DNA of 64,000 nucleotides from Glycocaulis albus (GTDB lineage Bacteria > Pseudomonadota > Alphaproteobacteria > Caulobacterales > Maricaulaceae): positions 124,001 to 188,000 of the forward strand of contig NZ_BMFS01000003.1 of assembly GCF_014639075.1 (NCBI RefSeq). The letters run 5' to 3'. The position numbers and the translations under genes were made by a program. Below the pieces are notes generated by a model. That model saw only the letters and a list, made by a program, of their open reading frames with translations. It had not been told where the DNA came from and searched no databases. This document shows positions 46,964-54,016 of the stretch, piece by piece. The first letter of the stretch is position 1. Every line of letters begins with the position of its first letter.

Positions 46964-48154
46964 ATGACCGACCGCCGCAACGACACCCGCGCGCCCGTGC
47001 CGCGCGACAAGACGAACGATCATACGCATGAGGCCGCGCGTATGCGCCGGGAGTTTCTGACCCAGCGTACCGGCCTGCCGCTCGATCATGTCGGGTCATA
47101 CTCGTTCGACCCGGGTGTGACCGCCGGAAATATCGAAAATTTCATCGGCGTGGCGCAGGTGCCCATCGGCCTTGCCGGCCCATTGCGGATCAGCGGCGAG
47201 CATGTTGACGAAGATGTCTATGTGCCGCTGGCGACAACCGAGGGTACGCTGGTTGCCAGCTATAACCGGGGCATGCGCATTCTGACCGAGTCCGGCGGGG
47301 TGAAGACCACGATTCACGAGCGCTTCATGCAGCGCGCGCCGGTTTTCCATTTTGACGATGCCCGCGGCGCACGATCGTTCGCGCAATGGGTCGACGCTAA
47401 TCTGGATGGGATCCGCACTGCGGCCGAAACGACGTCATCGGTCGCGAAGCTTTCCCATATCGAGCGCTATTCAATAGGGCCGATGCTGCATCTGCGCTTC
47501 AATTACGAAACCGGCGATGCGGCCGGTCAGAATATGAGCGGGAAGGCGACACTGGCGGCCTGCCAGTGGATCGCGGCCAATCATCCGGGCGGCGCGCGCT
47601 TTACGCTCTCTGGCGCGATGGATACCGACAAGAAGCATTCCCACATCAATGTGCTGCATTCGCGCGGCGCGCGGGTGATCGCCGAGGCGCGCATTCCTGA
47701 CCGGATATTGCGCGAGCGGGCAGGCGTGGCGGCAGCCGATCTGTTCCGTGCGCGTCTCAATTCGTTTGCAGGATCGGTGATGGCGGGCAGTGCCAATAAC
47801 GGCATGCATGCCGCCAACGGGCTCGCGGCCCTATTCATTGCCTGCGGGCAGGACGCCGCCAATATCGCCGAATCCCATACCGCCATGACCTATGTGCGCC
47901 TGGAAGATGATGGCGAGACCTATTACTGGTCGATCACGCTTCCCGCCCTGATCGTGGCGACATTTGGCGGCGGCACGCAGCTGCCGACGCAAGGCGAGTG
48001 CCTGGATGTTCTGGGGTGCCGGGGCAAGGGGAAGGTCGGGCGTTTCATCGAGATCTGCGCGGCAACCGTGCTGGCGGGGGAGATATCGCTGGCGAGCGCG
48101 GTCGTGGCGGGGGACTGGGTGGAGAGCCACGACCGGCTCGGCCGCAATCGCTGA
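46964..48154 (+). CDS. hydroxymethylglutaryl-CoA reductase, class I type
   Basis: 396 residues, preceded by a strong GGGGAGGAG site. It shows the ENFIGVAQVPIGLAGPL entry of class I enzymes, ATTEGTLVAS (E93), MDTDKKHSHIN (K223), ACGQDAAN (D297) and a final ESHDRLGRNR (H389), aligning with the Glu, Lys, Asp and His catalytic set of human HMGR (E559, K691, D767, H866). The cofactor segment reads GDAAGQNM. The enzyme would interconvert HMG-CoA and mevalonate with NAD(P)H. No other mevalonate gene is in the window, and alphaproteobacteria generally use the MEP route, so the gene is likely acquired and its physiological role is open. Confidence 0.88.
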   Translation: MTDRRNDTRAPVPRDKTNDHTHEAARMRREFLTQRTGLPLDHVGSYSFDPGVTAGNIENFIGVAQVPIGLAGPLRISGEHVDEDVYVPLATTEGTLVASYNRGMRILTESGGVKTTIHERFMQRAPVFHFDDARGARSFAQWVDANLDGIRTAAETTSSVAKLSHIERYSIGPMLHLRFNYETGDAAGQNMSGKATLAACQWIAANHPGGARFTLSGAMDTDKKHSHINVLHSRGARVIAEARIPDRILRERAGVAAADLFRARLNSFAGSVMAGSANNGMHAANGLAALFIACGQDAANIAESHTAMTYVRLEDDGETYYWSITLPALIVATFGGGTQLPTQGECLDVLGCRGKGKVGRFIEICAATVLAGEISLASAVVAGDWVESHDRLGRNR

Positions 48155-48175
48155 CCTGCGGGGGCGGTCAGCGTA

Positions 48176-48493
48176 TCAGTTGAAGAGTTCCAGCTGGCGG
48201 GCTTCACGGGCGAAGGGGGCGATGCTCGCCGGACCGGCATTCAGCTTGCGGGGCTTGAGCGCGGGCCGTGCGACCGGCACGCTTTCGGGTGCTTCAGCCA
48301 GCTCCAGATGCAGGGCAGACGCCTTGGCGCGGATCGCGCCTTCGGGCCGGCCGAGCTTTAGCGAAATACGCTGCAGCGGCAGACCGCGCCGTGCCAGATC
48401 GCGCAGTTCACGCTCATCCTCATAGCGCCAGCGCTTGCCCGCATTGCGGGCATAGCCGCCGCCGGAAGCCTTGAGTTTGGACGCATAGGACAT
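48176..48493 (-). CDS. SOS-box-controlled SANT/Myb-like small protein
   Basis: 105 residues. Residues 19-63 form a tri-helical SANT/Myb or GcrA-like helix-turn-helix (WRYEDERELRDLARRGLPL, then ISLKLGRPEGAIRAKASAL). The N-terminus is basic (YARNAGKRW) and the rest is low complexity with a PFAREARQLELF end. It should bind DNA. The ATG is preceded by AGGAG and by a consensus promoter whose -10 is covered by a LexA box, so expression during DNA damage is likely. No known homologue is named here; it could be a damage-inducible DNA-binding regulator. Confidence 0.75.
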   Translation of the reverse strand: MSYASKLKASGGGYARNAGKRWRYEDERELRDLARRGLPLQRISLKLGRPEGAIRAKASALHLELAEAPESVPVARPALKPRKLNAGPASIAPFAREARQLELFN

Positions 48494-48516
48494 GGCAATG
48501 CTCCTGTTCTGACTAA

Positions 48517-48546
48517 GAACATAAGCGGAACATTAACCAAAGTCAA
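48517..48546 (-). promoter_or_regulatory. SOS promoter with LexA box
   Basis: On the minus strand TTGACT (48541-48546), 17 bases, TATGTT (48518-48523) is a near-consensus promoter. The alphaproteobacterial LexA motif GTTC-CGCTTAT-GTTC (48517-48531) covers the -10 hexamer and lies 24-38 bases before the ATG, with AGGAG between. The motif alone would be expected about twice in 64 kb by chance; its exact placement on a promoter makes this one convincing. Confidence 0.8.
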
Positions 48547-48564
48547 GGGAAGGTGGATAAAATC

Positions 48565-49032
48565 CTACCAGCTCCCCGTGCTTTCCATGCTGGCCCAGGG
48601 CTCTTTCGCGGGCAGGCTTTCCCCCTCCTGCAGCAGCTCGACCGAGATATTGTCCGGCGAGCGTACAAAGGCCATGTGGCCGTCGCGCGGCGGGCGGTTG
48701 ATTGTATAGCCCATGGATTGCAGGCGCGCGCAAAGCGCGTAGATATCCTTCACCCGGTAGGCGAGATGGCCGAAATTTCGCCCGCCCGTATAGGCTTCAG
48801 GATCCCAGTTATAGGTCAGCTCGATGCAGGGCAGGCCTGCGGGGAGGGAGCCGGTTTCGGGCACGCCGCCTGCCGCCTCGATATCATCGGGCGAGCACAG
48901 GAAGATCAGGGTGAAGCGGCCCTTCTCGCTCTCCATGCGCCGGACTTCTTTCAGGCCCAGCCCCTCGCAATAGAAGCGCAAGCTCGCATCCACATCGCTG
49001 ATGCGCACCATGGTGTGGAGATATCTCATCAT
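48565..49032 (-). CDS. VOC family protein, glyoxalase I-like
   Basis: 155 residues, starting MMRYLHTMVRISDVDASLRFY (a second ATG follows at once). The lactoylglutathione lyase pattern is seen: HTMVRI (metal His), ESEKGRFTLIFL, ELTYNWDPEAY (metal Glu), FGHLAYRV (metal His) and the final VELLQEG (Glu). This fits a GloA-type enzyme that acts on the methylglyoxal-glutathione adduct. The C-terminal 20 residues are extra. It is a single gene, with the next genes on the same strand starting 30 bases upstream. Confidence 0.88.
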   Translation of the reverse strand: MMRYLHTMVRISDVDASLRFYCEGLGLKEVRRMESEKGRFTLIFLCSPDDIEAAGGVPETGSLPAGLPCIELTYNWDPEAYTGGRNFGHLAYRVKDIYALCARLQSMGYTINRPPRDGHMAFVRSPDNISVELLQEGESLPAKEPWASMESTGSW

Positions 49033-49062
49033 ACGGGCCTTTCGATCTGCTGTACGCCCAGC

Positions 49063-49653
49063 CTAATCGCTGCTGCCACCATCACCAGCGCTGGCGCTGC
49101 TATCGGCGTCCGCGTCCGTATCAGGCCGCACCCGGCGGGCCCATTTGGGCCGCCTTCGCCAGCCGGTTTCCTCCGGGATGGGTTCGCCGCGGGCGCGGGC
49201 AAGGGCGTGGGTGAAGGGCTCGGGCGCGCGGGTATGGTGCAGGCGTGCCAGCACGAAGGCAGGCAGAGCGCCAAAGGCGACAACGCCGAAAAACACCGTG
49301 AACATGAAGACATAGCCACCACGCCCGGCCCAGTCTGCTGCGCCTGTGGCCCGCCATATCTGGTCATAGATCGCCGGGATGATCACCAGCGCGACCGGGC
49401 TCAGCACAATTGCGACCGCGCAGCCCGCAGCCAGGTAAAACGCCCAGCGCGGGGCGAAGCTTTTCACATAGAGGCTTACAAATTCTCCTTCGCTCACTCC
49501 GCGCAAAGTTGCCGGCTTGGTGGCGGCACGGTCTGCATACTCCTCGCGCGCATCGGCGCTGAGCGCCCTCAGGCGCAGCAGGCCATAGCCCAGGCATGCA
49601 AGGATAAAGACCGCGAAGACGGCAAGGAGAAGCTGAAGCGAGAAATCATACAT
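49063..49653 (-). CDS. hypothetical membrane protein
   Basis: 196 residues with three or four predicted membrane segments (residues 5-25, about 75-95, 110-135) and a charged C-terminal tail rich in Asp/Ser/Gly. No family is recognised. It lies between the VOC gene (30 bases) and the Ada-like gene (10 bases) on the same strand, and may be co-transcribed with both. Confidence 0.65.
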   Translation of the reverse strand: MYDFSLQLLLAVFAVFILACLGYGLLRLRALSADAREEYADRAATKPATLRGVSEGEFVSLYVKSFAPRWAFYLAAGCAVAIVLSPVALVIIPAIYDQIWRATGAADWAGRGGYVFMFTVFFGVVAFGALPAFVLARLHHTRAPEPFTHALARARGEPIPEETGWRRRPKWARRVRPDTDADADSSASAGDGGSSD

Positions 49654-49663
49654 GATTTCCCAT

Positions 49664-50527
49664 TTAGCGCGTTGCGGCCTCGTAGGCGAGCATGGCGCGC
49701 TTACGCTCCAGCCCCCAATGGTAGCCGTTCAGCCGCCCGTCACTCGCCAGCACGCGGTGACAGGGGATGAGCCAGCTGACCGGGTTGGCGCCCACAGCCG
49801 CCCCCACGGCGCGGCTCGCTCTTGCGGTGCAGACCTCGCGGGCGATATCGCCATAGGTGGTTGTCTCTCCGGGCGGAATGGCGAGCAGTGCCCGCCAGAC
49901 CTGGCGACGCCAAGGCGTGCCATAGAGGACGAGAGGGACGGGCCTTGTGCCGCCTTCGCCGAATATAGCCTGCGCATAATGATCTGCGGCCGTGTGATCG
50001 ACCGTGAAATCCGCTGCCGGAAAGCGTGCTTTCAGATCGGCCTCAGCCTCCGCCTCGCCGCCTTCATCGGCAAAGGCGAGCGCCGACAGACCGCGCGGGG
50101 CGATGAGAAACACGCCGGTGCCGAACGGTGTCGGTGCATGGCCAATGGCAAATTCGAGGCCCATTCCGGCGGTGCGGGCATTGCCGGGCGTGACGGCCTC
50201 TTCCGCGATGAAGACATCATGCAGGCGCGACGGGCCGGAGAGGCCGGTTTCCAGCGCCGCTTCCAGCACGCTCGCGCCCTCGCGCATCAGGCGCCGGGCG
50301 CTGGCATGGGTGAGGGCCGCGATCATGCGTTTGGGGCTCGCCCCGGTCCAGCGGGTGAAGACACGCTGGAAATGGTGGGGCGACAGGCCGGCTGCCTGCG
50401 CAATGCGCTCCAGCGAGGGCTGTTCATCCCAGTGCGCGGCGATGAAATCCAGCGCGGCATTGATGCGCGGATAATCGCTGGCGCGCACGGCCAGGGTGGG
50501 GTCGGGTGTGTCGGCCAGATGGGTCAT
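49664..50527 (-). CDS. Ada-like bifunctional AraC-type regulator / O6-methylguanine-DNA methyltransferase
   Basis: 287 residues from the ATG at 50527; a 40-residue upstream extension is Arg-rich and non-homologous. An AraC-type HTH (about residues 20-115, with LERIAQAAGLSPHHFQRVFTRWTG in pieces) is fused to a methyltransferase domain ending in the active site IPCHRV (C256), with GETTTYGDIA and RAVGAAVGANP before it. It lacks the N-terminal Cys-rich methylphosphotriester domain of full Ada, so it should repair DNA and regulate but cannot sense via the usual Cys38. It is part of a run of minus-strand genes in the rph-rdgB island. Confidence 0.92.
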   Translation of the reverse strand: MTHLADTPDPTLAVRASDYPRINAALDFIAAHWDEQPSLERIAQAAGLSPHHFQRVFTRWTGASPKRMIAALTHASARRLMREGASVLEAALETGLSGPSRLHDVFIAEEAVTPGNARTAGMGLEFAIGHAPTPFGTGVFLIAPRGLSALAFADEGGEAEAEADLKARFPAADFTVDHTAADHYAQAIFGEGGTRPVPLVLYGTPWRRQVWRALLAIPPGETTTYGDIAREVCTARASRAVGAAVGANPVSWLIPCHRVLASDGRLNGYHWGLERKRAMLAYEAATR

Positions 50528-50549
50528 GGCACCAAAATGGCGCGCGGCG

Positions 50550-51137
50550 TCAGGAGGCGCCACCCGTTTCTTGCGCAAGCCTTTGCGGGGTAGCGCGCGC
50601 CTTTTCCAGCGCCCCGGCAATCGCGCTGGCCAGATCGCGGCGTTCACGCGGAGAGAGCACCGATCCTACCAGTACATGCTTGCCCATGGCGGTCAGGCGC
50701 GGCTGAACATCCGGATCGTCCTCATGGTCCACCACAAGCCGGGTCCAGGCAGAGGGCAGGCGGTAGAGCGTTTCATATCCTGTCGGCCAGCGGCGCATGA
50801 CATGGATGGCTTCAGGCGTGATGTGGATGCGCTCGAGGCGCCGCCCATCACGGTAATTCAGGCGGAAGGCGAGCCAGACGATCAGCACGTCCAGCCCGAA
50901 AAACCCCAGCACCGGCCACGCACCCGCCAGCAGAAAGGCCAGACCTGCCGTAAAGCTGATAACGGCAATCGCGATCATCAGGATGAGAAAGGCCGGGCCT
51001 CCCAGAGAGCGGTTGGGCCGCACATGCGCGTCCAAGAGCACATCCTCCCCGGCCTCGAGATGATCAAGGCGGAGCGGGCGGCCATGGGCCTCGACCGGCC
51101 AGTTTTCCATGACAGAGCGACGTTTCATGCCGCTCAA
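50550..51137 (-). CDS. DUF2244 family membrane protein
   Basis: 195 residues. After an N-terminal charged stretch, two transmembrane helices (about 45-90) with the DUF2244 sequence (VRPNRSLGGPAF then AGAWPVLGFFGLDVLIVWLAF in parts) precede a cytoplasmic segment RRWPTGYETLYRLPSAWTR. The short tail is charged. Its function is unknown in all family members. It is 22 bases upstream of the Ada-like gene. Confidence 0.85.
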   Translation of the reverse strand: MSGMKRRSVMENWPVEAHGRPLRLDHLEAGEDVLLDAHVRPNRSLGGPAFLILMIAIAVISFTAGLAFLLAGAWPVLGFFGLDVLIVWLAFRLNYRDGRRLERIHITPEAIHVMRRWPTGYETLYRLPSAWTRLVVDHEDDPDVQPRLTAMGKHVLVGSVLSPRERRDLASAIAGALEKARATPQRLAQETGGAS

Positions 51138-51317
51138 GATAGGGCGAAGGCACGATCGAAGCGAGCCGGGCCGGTGCGGCGAATGGCACTGCGCCGGGCT
51201 TTTTGCGTTATGGATTGCTGTCGCGCAGATGAACGCAAACGCCTTTCATGGGCCGCAATTTGCTTTTAGCCATAGGGCCGTAGTCATTGTCCCCGGCATG
51301 AAGGAAAGGGACCAATA

Positions 51318-52067
51318 ATGCTGACCACGCTTGCCACCGCCCTTGCAGCGCTGTCCACCGGCTGGAGCACGGCGGACGCCGGTGCTGCCACGTTCGATGT
51401 GAGCGCCGATACGGGCCTTGCTTTCGCTCAGGAGGCGGAGGAAACGCAAGAGGCCGAAACCCTGCCGCCGCCAGAGGCTGTTGAACAGTCAGGCCGCGGC
51501 GAAGCGGTGGAGCGCGCCCGCGCGCTGGAAATTTTCGCCGCGGTTGAAACCCTGCAGGCGCGCTTCCGGCAGGTAAACCCGGACGGGTCTGTCAGTGAGG
51601 GCGATATCGCCCTGTCGCGCCCCGGACGTGTGCGCTTTGCCTATGACGCGCCCTCGCCCTTGCTGATCGTGGCTGATGGCTCGACCGTCGCCATTGCCGA
51701 CAGCGCGCTGGAAACGGTTGACCGCGCACCGATCCGCTCCACACCCTTGCGCTGGCTGCTGGCGCCTGCTTCTGAACTGGAATCCTCCGGCGCGATTGTG
51801 GAGGTGGGCCGCTATGACAATCAGCTCTATGTGACGCTGGAAGACCCTGAAGGTGAGGCAGAAGGCCGCGTGACGCTGGCCTTCGCCGATGCCGACCCGG
51901 CTGCACCTGCGGGCGAAGTGGCGCTTGCCGGCTGGTATGCGGTGGACGGGATGGGCTCGCTCACGCAGGTAACGCTCGATGAGGTGCGCCTTGGTCAGCG
52001 CGTTGATCCGCGCCAGTTCGTGCTCGATGATGACATGTTCTCATCGCGGCGGAGGGGGCGGCGGTAG
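51318..52067 (+). CDS. lolA: outer-membrane lipoprotein carrier LolA family
   Basis: 249 residues with an N-terminal signal peptide (residues 2-24) and a linker rich in Glu/Pro (about 34-58). The LolA-like domain includes VETLQARFRQVNPDGSVSEGD, RPGRVRFAYDAPSPLLIVADG and PLRWLLAP, all family marks. It carries lipoproteins through the periplasm between the LolCDE complex and the outer membrane. A GAAGGAAAGG site precedes the ATG. No ftsK is adjacent as in many relatives. Confidence 0.85.
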   Translation: MLTTLATALAALSTGWSTADAGAATFDVSADTGLAFAQEAEETQEAETLPPPEAVEQSGRGEAVERARALEIFAAVETLQARFRQVNPDGSVSEGDIALSRPGRVRFAYDAPSPLLIVADGSTVAIADSALETVDRAPIRSTPLRWLLAPASELESSGAIVEVGRYDNQLYVTLEDPEGEAEGRVTLAFADADPAAPAGEVALAGWYAVDGMGSLTQVTLDEVRLGQRVDPRQFVLDDDMFSSRRRGRR

Positions 52068-52073
52068 GCTTAT

Positions 52074-52272
52074 CTGAAACCCCGGACGCGCAGCGATCCG
52101 GGGCCTGTTTTCCGCCAGTTCTGCATCAGGTCCCGGATGGCCCTTCGGCCTCCGGGATTTCAAGAGAATATATTCACTGAAACCCCGGAACGCCGAAGGT
52201 GTATCCGGGGCCTCCCTCAGGACTATCCTGCACGAGGTCCCGGCTCTGCGCTTCGCTTGGCCGGAATTTCAG
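52074..52272. repeat. two tandem copies of a palindromic REP-like element
   Basis: Copy A (52074-52162) and copy B (52177-52272) both begin CTGAAACCCCGGA, continue with TCCGGGGCCT and a GGTCCCGG core, and end in CCGGxATTTCA. The ends are imperfect inverted repeats of each other (CTGAAA against TTTCAG), a format like REP/BIME units. The LolA gene ends just before and no gene lies within. Confidence 0.7.
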
Positions 52273-52287
52273 AACGCTGTGAGAACC

Positions 52288-52341
52288 CTACTCCGTCCCG
52301 TCATCCTCCGCGCCGGATTCATCTGTGAACTGGAGGAGATC
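52288..52341 (-). pseudogene. remnant of an XRE-type gene 3' end (C-terminal 17 codons plus stop)
   Basis: The minus strand reads DLLQFTDESGAEDDGTE and a TAG stop, matching in frame the end of the XRE gene at 52807-53040 (DLLQFTDEPGEDDDGTE, stop). Base identity is high over 54 nucleotides and stops abruptly at both sides. The remnant and the live copy flank the hypothetical gene at 52363-52761, as left by a duplication or an imperfect insertion. Confidence 0.7.
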
Positions 52342-52362
52342 ATATCACAAAGTAATTCGCCC

Positions 52363-52761
52363 TCACTCGAGTGGGCGAGATGAACACTCGAGTATTTCCA
52401 AGTCACACGTCACGGCCAGAGTCCTCTGCCGGAGGGTGTCTGGCGGGTAGAGCTCACCAACATACCCAATATTGACAACATACTGATCTTCGAAGCGGTA
52501 TATTCTGAATAATGCAGTCGCCAAGTCTGCATCTGCGGCGCTCGTTGCATCTTTGTATAAATCCCATGCGCGCAGAATGAGCAGCGCATGATCGCCCGGA
52601 ATCGCACAGAAAGCCTGAAACTGAAAATCTGCGCCAGGCTCACTGGTGAGCGGCCCGCAAGTTGGGGCCGCGCTCGACGGATCCTGATCCGTCTCCGGTT
52701 CTAGCCCACCTGCATTGGCTGCAGCGAGCAGGGCGAGGCTGAGAATGGCGATCATCTGCAT
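52363..52761 (-). CDS. hypothetical secreted protein
   Basis: 132 residues from the ATG at 52761, which starts a clear signal peptide (MQMIAILSLALLAAANAGG). The mature part has several cysteines (CGPLTSEPG, FCAIPGD, TCDLEILECS) that may form disulfides in the periplasm. No family is recognised. It is enclosed by the XRE remnant and the live XRE gene, so it may be an insertion into an XRE tandem. Its GC content is lower than that of the neighbours by eye. Confidence 0.6.
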   Translation of the reverse strand: MQMIAILSLALLAAANAGGLEPETDQDPSSAAPTCGPLTSEPGADFQFQAFCAIPGDHALLILRAWDLYKDATSAADADLATALFRIYRFEDQYVVNIGYVGELYPPDTLRQRTLAVTCDLEILECSSRPLE

Positions 52762-52806
52762 GCTTTCCGTCGTGGCACCCCTTGCACCCACTTTATCCTG
52801 CCACCC

Positions 52807-53040
52807 CTACTCCGTCCCGTCATCATCCTCGCCGGGTTCGTCGGTGAACTGGAGCAGGTCGCCGGGCTGGCAATCGAGCTCGCGGCACAGCGCCTCCAGC
52901 GTGGAAAAGCGCACGGCCTTGGCCTTGCCGGTCTTCAGGATGGAGAGATTGGCCATGGTGATGCCAACACGGTCGCACAGCTCGGTCAGCGACATGCGCC
53001 GTTCGAGAAGCATACGGTCGAGGGTGACGCGGATTGCCAT
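52807..53040 (-). CDS. XRE/YozG-type transcriptional regulator
   Basis: 77 residues. Nearly the whole chain is a Cro/CI helix-turn-helix: MSLTELCDRVGITMANLSIL and a following KTGKAKAVRFSTLEALCREL with CQPGDLLQF, typical of the YozG group. The acidic tail is EDDDGTE. It starts 12 bases after DUF2975 ends, which is the usual partner of such regulators. The two tandem TATCG-N5-CGATA operators near 53.97-54.01 kb are the likely binding sites. Confidence 0.88.
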   Translation of the reverse strand: MAIRVTLDRMLLERRMSLTELCDRVGITMANLSILKTGKAKAVRFSTLEALCRELDCQPGDLLQFTDEPGEDDDGTE

Positions 53041-53052
53041 GTCTCGCGCCCC

Positions 53053-53604
53053 CTAGATCGTCAGCTTCTGCTCGTCGCGCAGGCGCGTTCCCTCACGGAA
53101 CACTTCTGACAGGACGAGAAGCGCGATGACGGCGATCCAGGCGCCGATATTCAGCCCGAACTGGGGCTGGATGGACACGCCGCTTTCAACCGGGCGGCCA
53201 AACACAGTGAAGATGAGCGCGATAATGCCGTGCGCGCCATAGCGGATGATCTGGTAGATCGCGATGGCAATCGCGATGGCGCGCAGATGGCCGGCATTTT
53301 CCGGCACGAAGGGATCACCCTCAACGAGGGTGATGACGATGCGGCGCAGCCGGTCGGTGATGAACAAAATGGCAATGATCGCGGCCACGCCCAGCGGCAG
53401 CGCGATGACAAAATCAAGCTGAAGGAAGCGCACAAAGCTCTCGGGCAGGTCCGGGCCCATGCCCGTCACGCTGAATATCCCGAAAACCATGAGGGAGAGG
53501 GTGACGAGGCTGGCCAGGACCAGAAGGCCCCAGAGCACGATAATCGCCACATCGAGAAAAATTTTCAGAAGGGATGTCAAAAATCCCGGACTTAATGCAC
53601 GCAT
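53053..53604 (-). CDS. DUF2975 membrane protein
   Basis: 183 residues, four transmembrane helices (about 10-45, 55-85, 105-130, 145-165) with a conserved VEGDPFVPENAGHLRAIA loop typical of DUF2975. It ends with a short basic/acidic tail. It forms an operon with the XRE regulator downstream and the 38-residue gene 99 bases upstream. DUF2975-XRE pairs are widespread but uncharacterised; the membrane protein may sequester or control the regulator. Confidence 0.85.
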   Translation of the reverse strand: MRALSPGFLTSLLKIFLDVAIIVLWGLLVLASLVTLSLMVFGIFSVTGMGPDLPESFVRFLQLDFVIALPLGVAAIIAILFITDRLRRIVITLVEGDPFVPENAGHLRAIAIAIAIYQIIRYGAHGIIALIFTVFGRPVESGVSIQPQFGLNIGAWIAVIALLVLSEVFREGTRLRDEQKLTI

Positions 53605-53703
53605 CCCTGCCCCTTCTGTGACGTCACACCGGGCGCGATGCTGCCTCCAAGGGGGAAGAGGTCAGACGCACCCGGTGCCGTCATGCTGCCTCACGGCGCC
53701 GCC

Positions 53704-53820
53704 TTACGCGACAATCGGTGACAGCGCCGCAGCCATACCCGCTACAACCGTAGCGACCAGAACCACATTCATGATAGCCGCAAACGGAACGCGGCGGGTG
53801 TTGTTTTCGAGCCTGACCAT
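53704..53820 (-). CDS. small membrane peptide (38 aa) heading the DUF2975-XRE cassette
   Basis: A 38-residue frame on the minus strand, beginning MVRLENNTRRVPFAAI and then a hydrophobic stretch of about 20 residues with Ala/Val/Met (NVVLVATVVAGMAAAL), ending SPIVA. A textbook ribosome binding site, AAAGGAGACAAAG, lies directly before the ATG. The polar, basic start and single membrane helix predict a small inner-membrane protein. It is followed in the same direction by DUF2975 and XRE genes. No homologue is known to me; it may be a regulatory peptide for the membrane partner. Confidence 0.6.
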   Translation of the reverse strand: MVRLENNTRRVPFAAIMNVVLVATVVAGMAAALSPIVA

Positions 53821-53959
53821 CTTTGTCTCCTTTGAGGTCCAGTGTTATCGATCAACCTTCGGCCTTTGCTCCGGTCATGTGTTCCGCCGGGGCTTTTGCC
53901 GTGAGGCAGCGGGGTGTTCCCCTTGCCTCGAAAACACATCTAGCAAGGCTCTCATCGCT

Positions 53960-54010
53960 TTGCAACAAAAAAATATCGAAAAACGATATGAATTTTTCGA
54001 AAGGCGATAT
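53960..54010. promoter_or_regulatory. tandem XRE-type operators and divergent promoters between cassette and rdgB
   Basis: Two sites: ATATCG-AAAAA-CGATAT (53973-53989, perfect palindrome) and TTTCG-AAAGG-CGATA (53995-54009, one arm imperfect). Their CGATAT halves are exactly 21 bp apart, two helical turns. On the minus strand TTCGAA (53996-54001), 17 bases, CGATAT (53973-53978) could drive the cassette. On the plus strand TTGCAA (53960-53965), 18 bases, CGATAT (53984-53989) could drive rdgB. The second site ends 7 bases before the rdgB ATG. Confidence 0.6.
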
Positions 54011-54016
54011 GCGTAA

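Noticed and set aside
52272-52286. GAAC-N7-GAAC match to the LexA motif
   Set aside because: It lies between repeats and the XRE remnant with no promoter or gene start close by. About two chance matches per 64 kb are expected.
53604-53703. Possible further coding sequence between DUF2975 and the 38-aa gene
   Set aside because: No frame with start and ribosome site was seen in these 100 bases; it appears to be untranslated leader of DUF2975.
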